Positions 1 to 9,652 of a stretch of 32,812 nucleotides of DNA are shown in pieces. Below the pieces are notes generated by a model. The model was not told the DNA's origin, searched no databases, and worked only from the letters and a program-made list of their open reading frames with translations. A program made the translations under genes and the position numbers. Positions within the stretch are counted from its first letter, which is position 1. Every line of letters begins with the position of its first letter. Source of the DNA: Candidatus Altimarinota bacterium (GTDB taxonomy: Bacteria; Patescibacteriota; Gracilibacteria; BD1-5; UBA2023); the NCBI GenBank assembly GCA_028685185.1, contig JAQUEK010000007.1, positions 1-32,812 of the forward strand. The letters are read 5' to 3'.

Positions 1-84
1 GCCCTCAGGATGCCTCCGAAAATGTATCATGAGAGATATGAACTGATACAAAAAAGATCTCAGGAAAATGTCTTGAAATCTTAA
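1..84 (+). CDS. C-terminal end of an unidentified protein (partial)
   Basis: An open frame enters the window at base 1 and ends at TAA (82-84). The 27 visible residues are charged and hydrophilic (for example PPKMYHERYEL), as expected for a soluble C-terminus. There is too little to assign a family. The next gene begins 49 bases downstream on the same strand, so the two may be co-transcribed. The frame contains no UGA, so it does not test the genetic code. Confidence 0.5.
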   Translation, partial: ALRMPPKMYHERYELIQKRSQENVLKS

Positions 85-133
85 AAATAGTAGAGAGTTG
101 GGTGAGTTAAAAAATTAGACCTTGACATATATC

Positions 134-868
134 ATGACATTGATCAATATGATTTTTGCTTTGATATTTTGAATATTTTTCTCAATTTTTACAAAAATTT
201 TGGAGGATACAAATGCAAATGAGATTTATGAAAAAAGTGATTCTTTGATTTTATGAGAATTAAAACGTGATGATATATTAAAAGTGTCTTATATTTCCTT
301 AATCCTAACCATTTTTTATTGATATTCTTGAGGTTTCTTAAATTTATTCCTCATTTTTATCTTCATTTGAAATTATTTCTTTTATTCCATATCGCCTTTA
401 AAATTAAGAAATATACCATTTCTATCAAAATTAGCTATAAGCTTGAATATCTTGGTTTGCACTCAAATTTGATTCTCATTGATTAATAATAATATTTGGG
501 AGCTACCATTGCTTTTATCGGCGTTTATCATTATTTGATCACTATTTATATTCCAATTTACCGATATAAAGGATTATGATCTGGACATGCAGAATTGAAT
601 AAAGACCATGCCTGTATTATTAGGGCTTGATTTATCAAAAAAGGTGATTTGAATTTTTTTTATTATAATATATGCAACCATATGAATTTTCTTCAAAAAC
701 ATTCATATGATGTCTATTGGTATTTTTTATGGTGTCATAATTTTTTATCTTATGAACAGGGATAATTATTCTGAAAAATATATCTCCTATGTCTATCTAT
801 CATCAATAATACTCATGATTATGTTTTTGATCATATTCCCATCGAAAATGCAGCTATTCTATAATTAG
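134..868 (+). CDS. UbiA-like prenyltransferase
   Basis: Polytopic membrane protein of 244 residues with about seven hydrophobic segments. The second Asp-rich motif of the UbiA superfamily is intact around residue 140 (DIKDYDLD followed by KTMPVLLG), and the loop YSISPLKLR resembles the usual YSxxPLRLKR. The first motif, normally NDxxDxxxD, is degenerate (NANEIYEKSD), so activity is uncertain. UbiA enzymes attach polyprenyl or phytyl chains to aromatic or other acceptors in the membrane; the acceptor cannot be named here. The start is the first ATG after an in-frame TAG at 116-118. This makes the N-terminus shorter than in most relatives (about 280-300 residues). Several glycines are UGA codons. 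Confidence 0.75.
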
Positions 869-970
869 AATCATATATATGTGGTTCTAATTAAGATTTA
901 AAGTAAAACAACTTGAAAAAATGAAATAATATGTTAACATTCGCAAAGTAATACATAATTGAGAAACAAT

Positions 971-1207
971 ATGAGAAAAAGTAAGATAAATATGTCGATT
1001 CTGGCTATATGAATGCTTAATATATTGCTATTCTGATTATCAGAACGACAGGATATTTCCGAAAACAAGAATTCAAATAATATCAGTACTGGAAATAAGA
1101 GGAATCTAAGCCTAAATAAAGCTGATGAAAATCAATGCAAAAACATTGGTTCATTGAAGCAGAATAAAGAGATCATATTTGTATGATGCAATGATTTCTA
1201 CGAATAA
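971..1207 (+). CDS. small secreted protein, unknown
   Basis: 78 residues with a typical Sec signal: basic start (MRKSKINM), then a hydrophobic core to about residue 23. The rest is Asn-, Lys- and Ser-rich. Two cysteines remain in the mature part, one in the last ten residues after a UGA-encoded glycine (VGC). The frame has three in-frame UGA codons and is open only in code 25. No family is recognised. It precedes a solute-binding-type lipoprotein on the same strand by 114 bases and could belong to the same exported set. Confidence 0.55.
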
Positions 1208-1321
1208 AGGCATTTTATTTTCTAGTTAAATTTACTGATTGAAAAAACTAAACATATCTAATATGCTAGTAATTGCCTAAAATAAATCAAATATTTCCTA
1301 TTTAACCGTAACCTTATATTT

Positions 1322-2326
1322 ATGAAAAAATTCTTTTCAGTATTTTTTATCTTATCTGTTTATTTATCTTTTAATTCTTGTTCAACAGATATGAAAAAAC
1401 AAGAGAAGGGTTCTTCTGAAATTCCAACCATAAAAGTGGTTGCAATAAATCTGGAAGATGTTCAATTTCTTTTGAATTTTACAAAAGATAAATGATTCTA
1501 TGCAAAAAACAATATCAATCCTGAATTCATAAAAGTTGAACGATGAACTGATAAAATCCTGATCTCAAATAATGTTGATCTGAAGATATGATCTTATTCA
1601 AATATATTATGAATGTATCTGAATTGAAATGAACCTAGGCTGATATGATCATTATTCTGACCTAATTCATCTTATCTATTATCTAAGTTAGATAAGGAAA
1701 ATATCAAAAAAGCGAAAATGGTTTCAGTTCCTGTATTATGAAATGACTGACATTATTCCACTATTGCAGTACTGAAAAATATTTGAATGGATATTGAAAA
1801 TATTAAATTCATAGCAATTCCTAACGACAATGTAGCGATAAAAATGTTAGAAGACAATAAGGTTGATATTGTACAGGTTTGAGGCTTTAAAAATTGAATA
1901 CATGCAAAAGATAAATATTTCAGCATTAAAATATGGAAAGAATCTCTAAAATGATATAATTTCAATAGAGTTGTCCTCGCAACATCAGATTCATTGAAAA
2001 ACAAAAACACAGAAATAAAGGATTTTTTGAATGCACTTTATGAGTGATTGGATTTCATAAAAAACAATAAGGATAGTTCCGTAAGCTATCTGCAAAAGAA
2101 ATATGATTTCAACGAGTCAGAAGCTGAGATATTTTATGAAAATTTTTTAGTTAGCATGAAATGAAACGATTTCTTGCCTGACATAAAAGATTTAGAAAAT
2201 ATGAAATCCATTGTCACAAAAACCATTAAAATAAATAATTCCAATTCTCAGAGAGACCTTAAGGATTTCATATACGATAAATTTGTGAAAGACATAAGAA
2301 CCAGATATCCTGATCTTTATAGATAA
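1322..2326 (+). CDS. NMT1/SsuA-like solute-binding lipoprotein
   Basis: 334 residues with a lipoprotein signal: hydrophobic core, then lipobox SFNSC with Cys at residue 20. The body resembles periplasmic binding proteins of the NMT1/SsuA/ThiY type. An N-terminal lobe starts with TIKVVAINLEDVQFLL, and the second lobe carries VSVPVLGNDGHYSTIAVLKNIGM and a helical tail. Such proteins normally deliver small organic molecules to an ABC importer, but no permease or ATPase gene lies in this window. It has about 17 UGA glycines. Its stop codon touches the stop of the convergent gene at 2327 with no bases between. A second protein of similar type lies at 5084-6052. Confidence 0.7.
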
Positions 2327-3628
2327 TTATTCATCTATATGAGATATGATGTTTATGCTTTTATCCCTACTGCCCCATTTATCGACAAAATCAATCTTCA
2401 GGTCTTCAAGAAGTCCGGCTTCTACTAAATCATGATATGTCTTATTTGCTGAAACAATAAGATTTCTTGATATGGTTTTTTCTATTAGTTCTATCCACTT
2501 CTGATCATTTTTTAAATCTTCAGATCAATCTAATATTTTGAGATTCATTTTGCAGAAATAAGATATTTTTGAATTCAGTTCTTTTTCAAAAATATGCAAT
2601 TCACATCTTTTTTCGAAAAGATTCATGAATTCCTCTATACTATCATAAATTGCCTCGACTTTAAATGTTATTCAATGAATCTTGAAGAAGTCACTATTTT
2701 TTCTTCATGAGAATTCCAATAAATAATCATTTCAGCATTCGCATTTTGAATATCTTATCGAACCTACATCTCAGACTTTATAGCGTAAAAGTGGAAATGC
2801 CCTTTTAGCAATGCTTGTTATTACTATATCACCTATTTCTCATTCAGAAACCGTATTGAATTCTTCATCAATTATCTCAAGCAAAACATCATTATTTACA
2901 TGAAAAACATTAGGCTTGCTTGATTTCGCAAGATGATCGCACCTATATCAGATTTTTCAATGAAATTCCGAATTTCAGTATTTGAACTCGATATATGCAT
3001 TGGGAAATTCCTTTTTGAAAGCCTTATAGATAAGATTAGATGAATATTCGCCTCAAAGAGAAATCCAACAGATATCTTCCTTTTTAAAGTCATCACCTAA
3101 CTCTTTCAGAAAATTATATAAAATAGTAGATGTCGATATTATACCGTTTATTCAGATTTCTTTCGATATAGCGGCTGTATATTTCAAATTTCATATATTT
3201 CCAATAATTGGAACGATTCAATCCAGCTTTGAAAGCTGTCACATTAGCAATGGGCTTGTTCAAGAAATAAGAAAAAGAATGTTTTTAGTTAAATTCTTAT
3301 CTAATCAAGGAAAATCAGGTGATCAATCATATCCAAATCTATCATGAGGAATTATCGAAGGAATCGGATTCTTCGATGTTCAGCTTGATGAGCTATACAT
3401 TTTTATTTGATCTTCAGAAACAAAAGTCCTATCTTTGATTTTTGTTGTTATTATATCATTTTTAACAAGAAACGGCAATTTGCAAAAATTATCATAATCG
3501 CTATAATTCTGAAAATTCTGTCACATGTATTTTTTCTTATAAAAATCAGAAAAATCATTATTCAATACAAAATCAAATAAATCATTAATTCTATCCTTAT
3601 CAATGGACTCAAAATTTGTAGATAACAT
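2327..3628 (-). CDS. PaaK-like adenylate-forming enzyme (CoA-ligase family)
   Basis: 433 residues. The ANL-superfamily P-loop is visible near residue 80 as SSSSGTS, with the glycine encoded by UGA. A substrate/adenylate region reads YIEFKYGNSEFHG near residue 215, and the hinge region LLRYKVGDVG lies near residue 280. This is the order of phenylacetate-CoA ligase (PaaK) and its many uncharacterised relatives, which activate a carboxylate with ATP and often transfer it to CoA or a carrier. The substrate is unknown. The ATG at 3628 overlaps the 5' end of the divergent gene at 3603 by 26 bases; the next ATG would remove conserved N-terminal sequence (DFYKKKYMGQ). A ConA-like or aromatic-degradation context is absent. 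Confidence 0.75.
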
Positions 3629-5081
3629 AAAAATAAGGTTAATTATACTTGTTGTGCTCATTTTAGGTTTTTTTGCATTAATGTTAAATCTTTTTAAGGA
3701 AAAAACATATAAAGATGAAGATACAAGACTCAGGTATTATAAAGAATTAAATGAAAGAAGTCCTCTTTTCAGCATACCAGAACAAAAGGAGCAAATATGA
3801 GAATTAAAAAAATCAATCGGAAATCTCAATAAAATTCAATCTCTCAATAAATCAAAGATTGATGTCCCTAAAATCTTCCCTACGCTGTTTTTAAAAGAAT
3901 ATACATTGCTTATCGAAAAACAATCTGATTTTTTTAATAATCCGAATTTTAAAAATGCACTGAAATTACAGGAACAGCTTGAAAAAACAAACAAATATTA
4001 CATGTCAGAAGCTAAGGATATAAGAGAATGACTCAAAATATTTTTTTCAGAAAAAGTTAAAGATAATCGGGAATTCCAATTCTTCTGATCACATTCAAAT
4101 CATGATATATTGATTTGAGATATGGATCTGATCATAAAAAACTCCGAAGCGATGTCTGAATTGATAAAAAACAGAAAAAAATGCTTAGAGATAAGTGCTA
4201 AATATTGTATGAATGAAAATGGAATAAATGATATTAAACTTTATGATCAAAATTCAAATGACTTTTCAAAACCGGAAAATAAAGAAAATACATGGATATA
4301 TATGGATAACGGTTGTTTTTGAGAAACAAAAAATGAAATATATGTTTTTCATAAAAAATGTCCTTCATTTTTTGATTTCTGTGAATTGGAAACGGATTTT
4401 TATAAAAGCAAATTCTACAAGTCACTACCTTTAACATCAAAAAATGAATTCTATATAGACCTTATAAGAAAATGAGTAAGAGCTGTGCCTAATAATCTGA
4501 CAACACAATATTCGTGTACTGATAATTCATATATCGCACTATGATGAAACCTTGATTATTTTCTGAATTTCCTCAAGATTCAAAAAAATCCCTTTAACAA
4601 TGAAGAATCAGAATTATTGGCAAATAATTGATCAGATTTATTTTCTCTTAAAAGTCTATCTCAAAAATATAGGATTGGTCTGGACTTCAAAAAATACAGA
4701 TTGCTCTCATGAAACCTGATGAATAATTATCTGGTATACAATAATTCGATATATCATGATATAAACAATGTAGTGAATGCAGATTTGAGTAAAACTGAAA
4801 AATCAGATACAAAAATCAATTATGTGAATTATGAATATACCGTTATGACAAGGATTAATTATTCGATATATTTTCTTACATATTCCCCATTCACATGGAA
4901 AATAAAAGAAAGGCCTATTTTTTCATTAAAGAAATGATACAGGAAAAATCCAAATTACTATAATGAGGATGAAGCGATAAGGCTTTATTGAAAAGATTAT
5001 CTTAATTTATGGGAAAAGCAGTTTCATGATACCAGTAAATCTGATTTCTATTCAAAATATTATAAAGGTCTCTGATTTTAA
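3603..5081 (+). CDS. membrane-anchored protein of unknown function
   Basis: 492 residues. One membrane segment near residues 12-32 (LIILVVLILGFFALML) is followed by a large, mostly polar domain predicted to lie outside the membrane. Heptad-like Leu, Lys and Glu spacing around residues 60-150 suggests helices. A few Cys pairs (KKCLEIS, YCMNEN, KKCPSFFDFC) may form disulfides. About 14 UGA glycines interrupt the frame in the standard code. No family is recognised. Its 5' end overlaps the divergent PaaK-like gene and its 3' end stops two bases from the convergent gene at 5084. The packing suggests that the block 1322-7332 has been kept as a unit. Confidence 0.7.
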
Positions 5082-5083
5082 AG

Positions 5084-6052
5084 CTACTTCAATATCAGTC
5101 CATCCAGATTAAAATCTTTCTCCTTGATTCTCCTGTTGCTTAAATATATTCTGAAAGAATCTTTCAGAATATATTTATCTGGCTTAATATCAATATCTTT
5201 TATAGAATCAACAATATCTCAATAATAACCTTCCTTCGAATTCTGTATAGCCTTTGCTCAATGTTTTCAAAGATATTCTATAAAAGATTCCTTATTTTCT
5301 AATATATCCTTTTTTATTTCCTCCAGAGCTATAATAAATCTATTGATCTCGTCTTTACTTTTGATATCTTTCCCTTCAATGAAAACTGTACGATACGGAT
5401 AGAAATTATTGTTTTTTATAGGTTGAAGGATCGTATATTTTTTTGAATTTTCTTCTATATTTCACTTGAAGAATGTAAGATCTATCTTCTTATCATTGAG
5501 AAGCTTATATTTATCTGAATCATATGTGGCCTCAGAAAACTGTTTTTTTGAGGGTTTCAGACCGAATGCTGCCAGATATAACTTTCATAGGAGCTTTATA
5601 TCATTTCAACTTCAAGTAAGTCAAACGATTCTTACCTTATCAAGATCTTCATTTTTAAAATCAGTAACTCAGTATCAGATTATTCATCTTCATATCGTTC
5701 ATATCCATTTTATAGTTTTATCTTTTTCATAATAATCAAGCATATTTCAAAAAACTGCAAAATGTATATTCAAATGATCATTTGATTGTGAACTATTATA
5801 GAAATCATTTTCAATAAGATTAAATCAGTTTTTTGCAAATATTCATCTTTCCTTACCATAAAGCAGTATATCTTTTGTTTCAAGCATGAAGGCTGAATCA
5901 AAAATGATATTAACTTTGATTTTAATATCTTCCTTTTTTATAACTGAAATTAAAGGTGTATTCTTATCATTTCAATTATCTTGATAGAAAAATATCAGAA
6001 TAATAATTGCTGATAATAGAAATATAATTGAAGCATATAATTTGAATTTCAT
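5084..6052 (-). CDS. solute-binding-type protein with N-terminal membrane segment
   Basis: 322 residues. An uncleaved or signal-like hydrophobic N-terminus (ASIIFLLSAIIILIFF) is followed by a body similar in outline to the NMT1-like lipoprotein at 1322. It has a first lobe ending in HFAVFGNMLDYY and a second lobe beginning VRIVGLTGSGNDIKLLGKLY. No lipobox is seen, so it is probably anchored by the N-terminal segment. It lies 17 bases downstream of the Cys-rich secreted protein on the same strand, so both are probably one transcript. Its last 45 coding bases before 5114 recur exactly at 7513-7557, where a broken paralogue survives. Confidence 0.6.
5114..5158. repeat. 45-bp direct repeat, copy A
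   Basis: These bases, inside the 3' end of the solute-binding-type gene, are identical to 7513-7557. Similarity continues weakly for about 40 bases beyond, in the same reading frame (KPDKYILKDSFRIYL here, KPNKEFLKNSFRIYL there). The match is therefore paralogous coding sequence and not a mobile repeat. Confidence 0.85.
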
Positions 6053-6069
6053 CTTTTATTTGAATGTTA

Positions 6070-7332
6070 CTATTGTTTATTTATTAGTCGCCAAGTGGTT
6101 GCTTGTCACCAATCAAATTCTCAGCTAGGCAGATATCTTGAATCTTCTCAGCTTGGTCAATTTGTAATATAATACCATGCAGCATCATATTTTATCTTGC
6201 TTAAATAGGGCATTGCAGCATCTAAAGTAGGTGACATATACCATCAGTCAAGTCATCATAAAGAAGTGAAGCTCTGACCAGCCTTTGAATATGGAGACAT
6301 ATATATTGTTGATAGACCATCCGTATTAGGAAATCCAGCTATACAATGGGTATCTGCATTTAATAATCCTGCTGTATTACATCACAAAGGATAATGTCAA
6401 TTACTAGATAATATAACATAATATCACTCAGCTAATCCTCTATCTACATAAAGAGGATAACTATATCATGAACAATTTCAATTATCACTATAATTATAAA
6501 TAAAGCGATAATCTCAAGTTCCTATATCATCATAATTACATCATGCAGGTAAATTATAAATTCTTTGACATTCAAATTGATTGGTTGAACCAAATATGCC
6601 TCAATCTTCATTGCAATCATAATATCACCAATCCTCTCACCAATTACAACTACAAGGATTCGGGTCGGTACATGTCTGATAAGTATAACTTCAGCTCAAT
6701 ACTCAATTATTACATGTCCTAGTCTGATAGAAACTTGTACAAGTTGCTGAAGAATTAGTACTATATGCTCACACAGAGGTTCAATGGTTTATGGTTCATC
6801 ACCAGGGAAGTGTACATGGAAGCACAGGAGTACATGATGTGACTCAATTATATATCGCAACTCAATTCACACATTGCATCGTATCATAACAAGTGGAACA
6901 ATTTTCTCCACAGCTATCACAGTTGCAATCATAAGGATAATTAAGTATGCTCGCTCCATCTGCGGCCACATTTCATACAGGTACGAGCAGGCTGGCACCA
7001 TAATAACCAGGGAATGATATCGTCGCAGCTCAACAACTATATTGTACAGAAACCGTGCATGAAGCACTACAGCTGCTTGAAGTGACTCAGCTCGGCATTG
7101 CAGCTAAAAAAGCATCCCATTGTCATACAGTGGAAATGGGAACCATTATAGGATTTCAATTATTATTGGTTATTTTTTTGCATCAGGTAGGCGCAGGTCA
7201 ATTTATCACAAGATTCGTAGAAGTATCAACCCTGCATATACCGCCGCTACATGAAGAAGCTGCGTATGTAATTATCACCAATAATATTCAGATTGACAAA
7301 GTGATATTAAGATAATACCATATATTTTTCAT
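6070..7332 (-). CDS. large secreted Cys-rich surface protein
   Basis: 420 residues with a signal peptide (MKNIWYYLNITLSIGILLVI, cleavage near AAS) and about 30 cysteines. Around residues 150-210 it carries the CTLPWGGTI / TCTSFYQTRTCNNG / GSYTYQTC pattern often seen in extracellular proteins of candidate-phylum bacteria. The C-terminal 180 residues are rich in Gly, Tyr and Trp (GGLDGWYMSP, SGEFDWGQATTW) and may be a separate adhesive or carbohydrate-binding domain; this is inference. About 25 UGA glycines are present. The frame stays open upstream to about 7608 because a pseudogene fragment lies in phase, but the first ATG is at 7332 and directly precedes the signal peptide. It probably forms an operon with 5084-6052. 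Confidence 0.7.
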
Positions 7333-7433
7333 AAACCATATTGTTAGTGTTTGAAATACTTTAATATAATTTTTAAAAAAACAAAATCATTTATTTAAGA
7401 TTAACTGAATATACGGTATTAATATTACACAAA

Positions 7434-7523
7434 TAATATTAATTGCAGACCATGTTGATGCTGGCAAAAAATATAATAAGCTCGTTATATAAGAAATGAG
7501 ATACTCTGGATTATCTTTCTCCT
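7434..7523. repeat. 90-bp direct repeat, copy 1
   Basis: Matches 8120-8209 at 89 of 90 positions in the same orientation, 686 bases apart. Read on the minus strand it encodes EKDNPEYLISYITSLLYFLP plus a few residues. The only difference turns a TGG codon here into TAG in copy 2. The last 11 bases overlap the 45-bp repeat at 7513-7557. Confidence 0.9.
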
Positions 7524-7557
7524 TGATTCTCCTGTTGCTTAAATATATTCTGAAAGA
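7513..7557. repeat. 45-bp direct repeat, copy B
   Basis: Identical to 5114-5158. It joins the sequence shared with the solute-binding-type gene to the 90-bp repeat, so this locus is a mosaic of two modules. Confidence 0.85.
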
Positions 7558-7614
7558 GTTTTTCAGGAATTCTTTATTTGGCTTGATCTGATAATACTTG
7601 ATTAAGCGTTATAA

Positions 7615-7642
7615 TTGATTTATATAAAAAATATGTTACAAT
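7615..7642 (+). promoter_or_regulatory. promoter of the 78-residue cassette gene
   Basis: TTGATT (7615-7620) and TACAAT (7637-7642) are separated by 16 bases, giving a good sigma-70-like promoter about 80 bases before the ATG. It begins exactly where the truncated remnant ends. Confidence 0.55.
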
Positions 7643-7722
7643 CATAGCGCGATTATCGCAAAAAAGGAGAGATATCCATCATTTTCGCTGAATAAATTTC
7701 GGCACACACGGGAGGTAATACT

Positions 7723-7959
7723 ATGCTAAAGATTACAGGATCAGAAAAGATTTTCGGTGAGTACAGAAAACCTCTGTTCAGACTTGCAATAATGATTTCT
7801 ATCGGTTATCTGATAGGAGGAAAGGAGATATTAATCTTCATGCTGTTTCTTCTCATGATTCCTGTAGGATTCTGCACAATGCTTGTGCTTTCGGTGAAGC
7901 TGGATGAAAAATTCTGTAACAGGATGCCTGGAATTCATTTCGGGCAAAACATCGGATGA
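7723..7959 (+). CDS. small membrane protein in a standard-code cassette
   Basis: 78 residues with one long or two short hydrophobic segments between about residues 19 and 57 (LAIMISIGYLIGG, ILIFMLFLLMIPVGF). All glycines are GGN codons. A strong Shine-Dalgarno (GGGAGGT) lies seven bases before the ATG, whereas native genes here lack one. The gene ends TGA TAA: with UGA as Gly it gains one residue and stops at 7962, so it works under either code. It has its own promoter and its own GC-rich terminator. Codon use is unlike the neighbours. It was probably acquired from a standard-code bacterium; the function is unknown. Confidence 0.7.
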   Translation: MLKITGSEKIFGEYRKPLFRLAIMISIGYLIGGKEILIFMLFLLMIPVGFCTMLVLSVKLDEKFCNRMPGIHFGQNIG

Positions 7960-7977
7960 TAATGTTGATGGATAAGG

Positions 7978-8004
7978 AAAAGGCCCTGGAAACAGGGCCT
8001 TTTT
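7978..8004 (+). terminator. GC-rich terminator of the cassette gene
   Basis: An 8-bp perfect stem (AGGCCCTG / CAGGGCCT) with a GAAA tetraloop is followed by TTTT. It closes the cassette 15 bases after the stop codon. GC-rich stems of this kind are otherwise seen only at the end of the standard-code island (11391-11424). Confidence 0.85.
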
Positions 8005-8119
8005 ATTTTAATCCGTTTTAAACTGATAAATCCATAATTCATATGATAAAAATATTTTTAAGTTCCATTTAATCACATATTTAAGGTTAGTAAAATGTGT
8101 TAGATTAATGTAATGGCAT

Positions 8120-8209
8120 TAATATTAATTGCAGACTATGTTGATGCTGGCAAAAAATATAATAAGCTCGTTATATAAGAAATGAGATACTCTGGATTAT
8201 CTTTCTCCT
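8120..8209. repeat. 90-bp direct repeat, copy 2
   Basis: Second copy of 7434-7523 with a single C/T difference. In minus-strand reading this difference creates the TAG stop of the small ORF at 8136. Confidence 0.9.
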
Positions 8210-8306
8210 GAATATAGGTTCATACTGATGAAAGCTGAGATCCAGCTGGAATCAAAAAAGAGCAATGATAAAAATCTGATATCAAGAAAACAGTAGATAA
8301 CATCAT
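8136..8306 (-). CDS. small hydrophobic ORF or gene fragment
   Basis: 56 residues from ATG at 8306, mostly hydrophobic with one UGA glycine (LIPAGSQLSSVGTYIQEKD, then the tail shared with the remnant at 7434). It lies 49 bases downstream of the ArsP-like gene on the same strand. The shared tail and the TAG created by one substitution suggest a degraded or recombined fragment more than a working gene. An overlapping plus-strand frame (8138-8296) is also open but looks less protein-like. Confidence 0.3.
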
Positions 8307-8355
8307 CTGGCAAAACGATTAGAACGGATTATTATTAGATATTCCATACCCTATG

Positions 8356-9318
8356 CTATAAAACCAAATTGAAGAAATATCCGAGCAATATCATAAAAAA
8401 TCATACAATCCCAAAAAAGGTCAAAAGCAATTTAATCTTCATTATTTTTCTGAGTATAAGGAACTCAGGCAAACTTAATCACACTACAGCCATCATAAAT
8501 GCAAGTCAGGTTCAAAGCGGGATTCATTTTACGATAAGCGCTTGGATTATAGGTACTATGCTCGTTGCATTCGCATACATCGGAATTCAAAGCAATACTG
8601 CCATAGGCACTGCAAAAGGATTGCTTTTAGTGATATATCTTTCGAAGAATCAGGTTGGCACAAATCCGTGAATAAGTCATCAAACAGCAACTCAAAGAAG
8701 AATATAAGGCATTATCTTCCAGATAAGGGAAAAACTATCTTTGATGACCTGATTAAGAAATGTTCCCAATTCTATCTTTTCTTTCTCTGTTTCATTTAGC
8801 ACAGATCCTTTCTTCCATATGAATTCTGCAACCTGAGATTCCATATTAAGTTTTCATATGATCCATCATCATACGATTCAAAGCAGCATTCAGGAAACTA
8901 AATATACAACAGTTACTTTCCATCAGAACAGTCAAATGAACAATGCAACCGCAACCTCATTGATAAGCGGAGATGTAATCAGAAATGTGAATGTTATTCA
9001 CATCGGGATTCATGCTTTAAGAAAACCTACGAACATAGGAATGCTTGAGCATGTACAAAATGGTGTAACTGCTCAGAATAAAGCTGATAAAAAGTAATCG
9101 AATCAATAGAATCTGTTTCTGGCTAAAAAATCCCTTATCTTCTCTATGGGAAGAAAATGGTTTATTAGAGTCATGATATGGACTATAAGAACAAGAAGTA
9201 GGAATATCTTGATTCCATCATATATGAAGAAATTAATAGCTTCTCAAAGATGAGAACCGTTTAATTGCAACCAGGTATATGTTATATGGTCAGCAATCGT
9301 TTGTATCCAGTCAAACAT
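8356..9318 (-). CDS. ArsP/DUF318-type permease
   Basis: 320 residues, polytopic, with the two-fold permease pattern of the UPF0718/ArsP family. The N-terminal half contains TPFCTCSSIP near residue 85, the Cys-x-Cys element linked to arsenical export in ArsP, followed by GITFTFLITSPLINE. The C-terminal half repeats the fold with FAVPMAVLLGIPMYANATSI and FMMAVVGLSLPEFLILRK. ArsP proteins export trivalent organoarsenicals, and other family members have unknown substrates. It is the third gene of an arsR-led operon, 23 bases after the thioredoxin-like gene. About 20 UGA glycines are present. Several plus-strand open frames across this region are only its antisense shadows. Confidence 0.88.
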
Positions 9319-9341
9319 GGCATCTTATTTTAATGATTATA

Positions 9342-9638
9342 CTAGCATTTCCCTCCACAAGAGCATCAGCATGAGCTTTTAGAAGCATCATTATTATCCG
9401 TTGCATTTCAGTTCAATATTCCAACTATCTCATCTACACTTAAAACCTTTCAAAAACTCATGACTTTTCCATCTACTACGAATCATGGATTAGATAGGAT
9501 ATCATATTCCATTATCTCAGCGATGTCTGTAACTTTGGTGACATCAGCTTTTATTCAGGCTTTATCAAGAGCAAGATGGGTATTTATCTCTAAAATCTTG
9601 CAATTCGGACAACCTGTACCTAATATCTTTATTTCCAT
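9342..9638 (-). CDS. small thioredoxin-fold redox protein
   Basis: 98 residues. CPNC at residues 10-13 follows a beta strand (MEIKILGTG), and the cis-Pro region SNPGFVVDGK matches the small redox-active disulfide proteins of the TM0996/MTH895 type, which are often encoded beside DUF318 permeases. The C-terminal tail SCGCSCGGKC is an extra Cys cluster that could bind thiophilic metal or arsenic; this is inference. It sits 14 bases after arsR and 23 bases before the permease. The expected role is to reduce or carry the arsenical substrate for the permease. Confidence 0.85.
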
Positions 9639-9652
9639 AAATATAATTTTTA

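Larger units (their letters stand above)
7434..7608 (-). pseudogene. 3' remnant of a solute-binding-type gene
   Basis: Minus-strand reading from 7608 gives IKPNKEFLKNSFRIYLSNRR, closely matching the C-terminus of the protein encoded at 5084-6052. It then continues into a hydrophobic tail (YLISYITSLLYFLP) that the intact gene lacks. An in-frame TAA at 7609-7611 cuts it off from any N-terminal part, and no ATG is present. The foreign-looking cassette starts at the same point. I read it as the tail of a third paralogue truncated when the cassette arrived. It remains in frame with the downstream Cys-rich gene. Confidence 0.6.

Noticed and set aside
122-153. TTGACA and TATGAT as a promoter inside the start of the UbiA-like gene
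   Set aside because: Spacing is 20 bases and the elements lie inside the coding sequence; probably chance in AT-rich DNA.
1322-6052. In-frame TGA as selenocysteine, readthrough or pseudogene decay
   Set aside because: Dozens of TGA codons per gene fall on conserved glycines in otherwise perfect frames, with no SECIS-like pattern; glycine recoding explains all of them.
6070-7608. Longer N-terminus for the Cys-rich protein using the upstream open frame
   Set aside because: No ATG exists upstream of 7332, and the residues after 7332 form a standard signal peptide; the upstream frame is pseudogene debris in phase.
8369-9097. Plus-strand open frames of 80-100 residues, some His/Lys-rich and looking like a decayed transposase
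   Set aside because: With UGA as Gly the minus strand carries one intact ArsP-type permease over the whole stretch; the plus frames are its antisense shadows.
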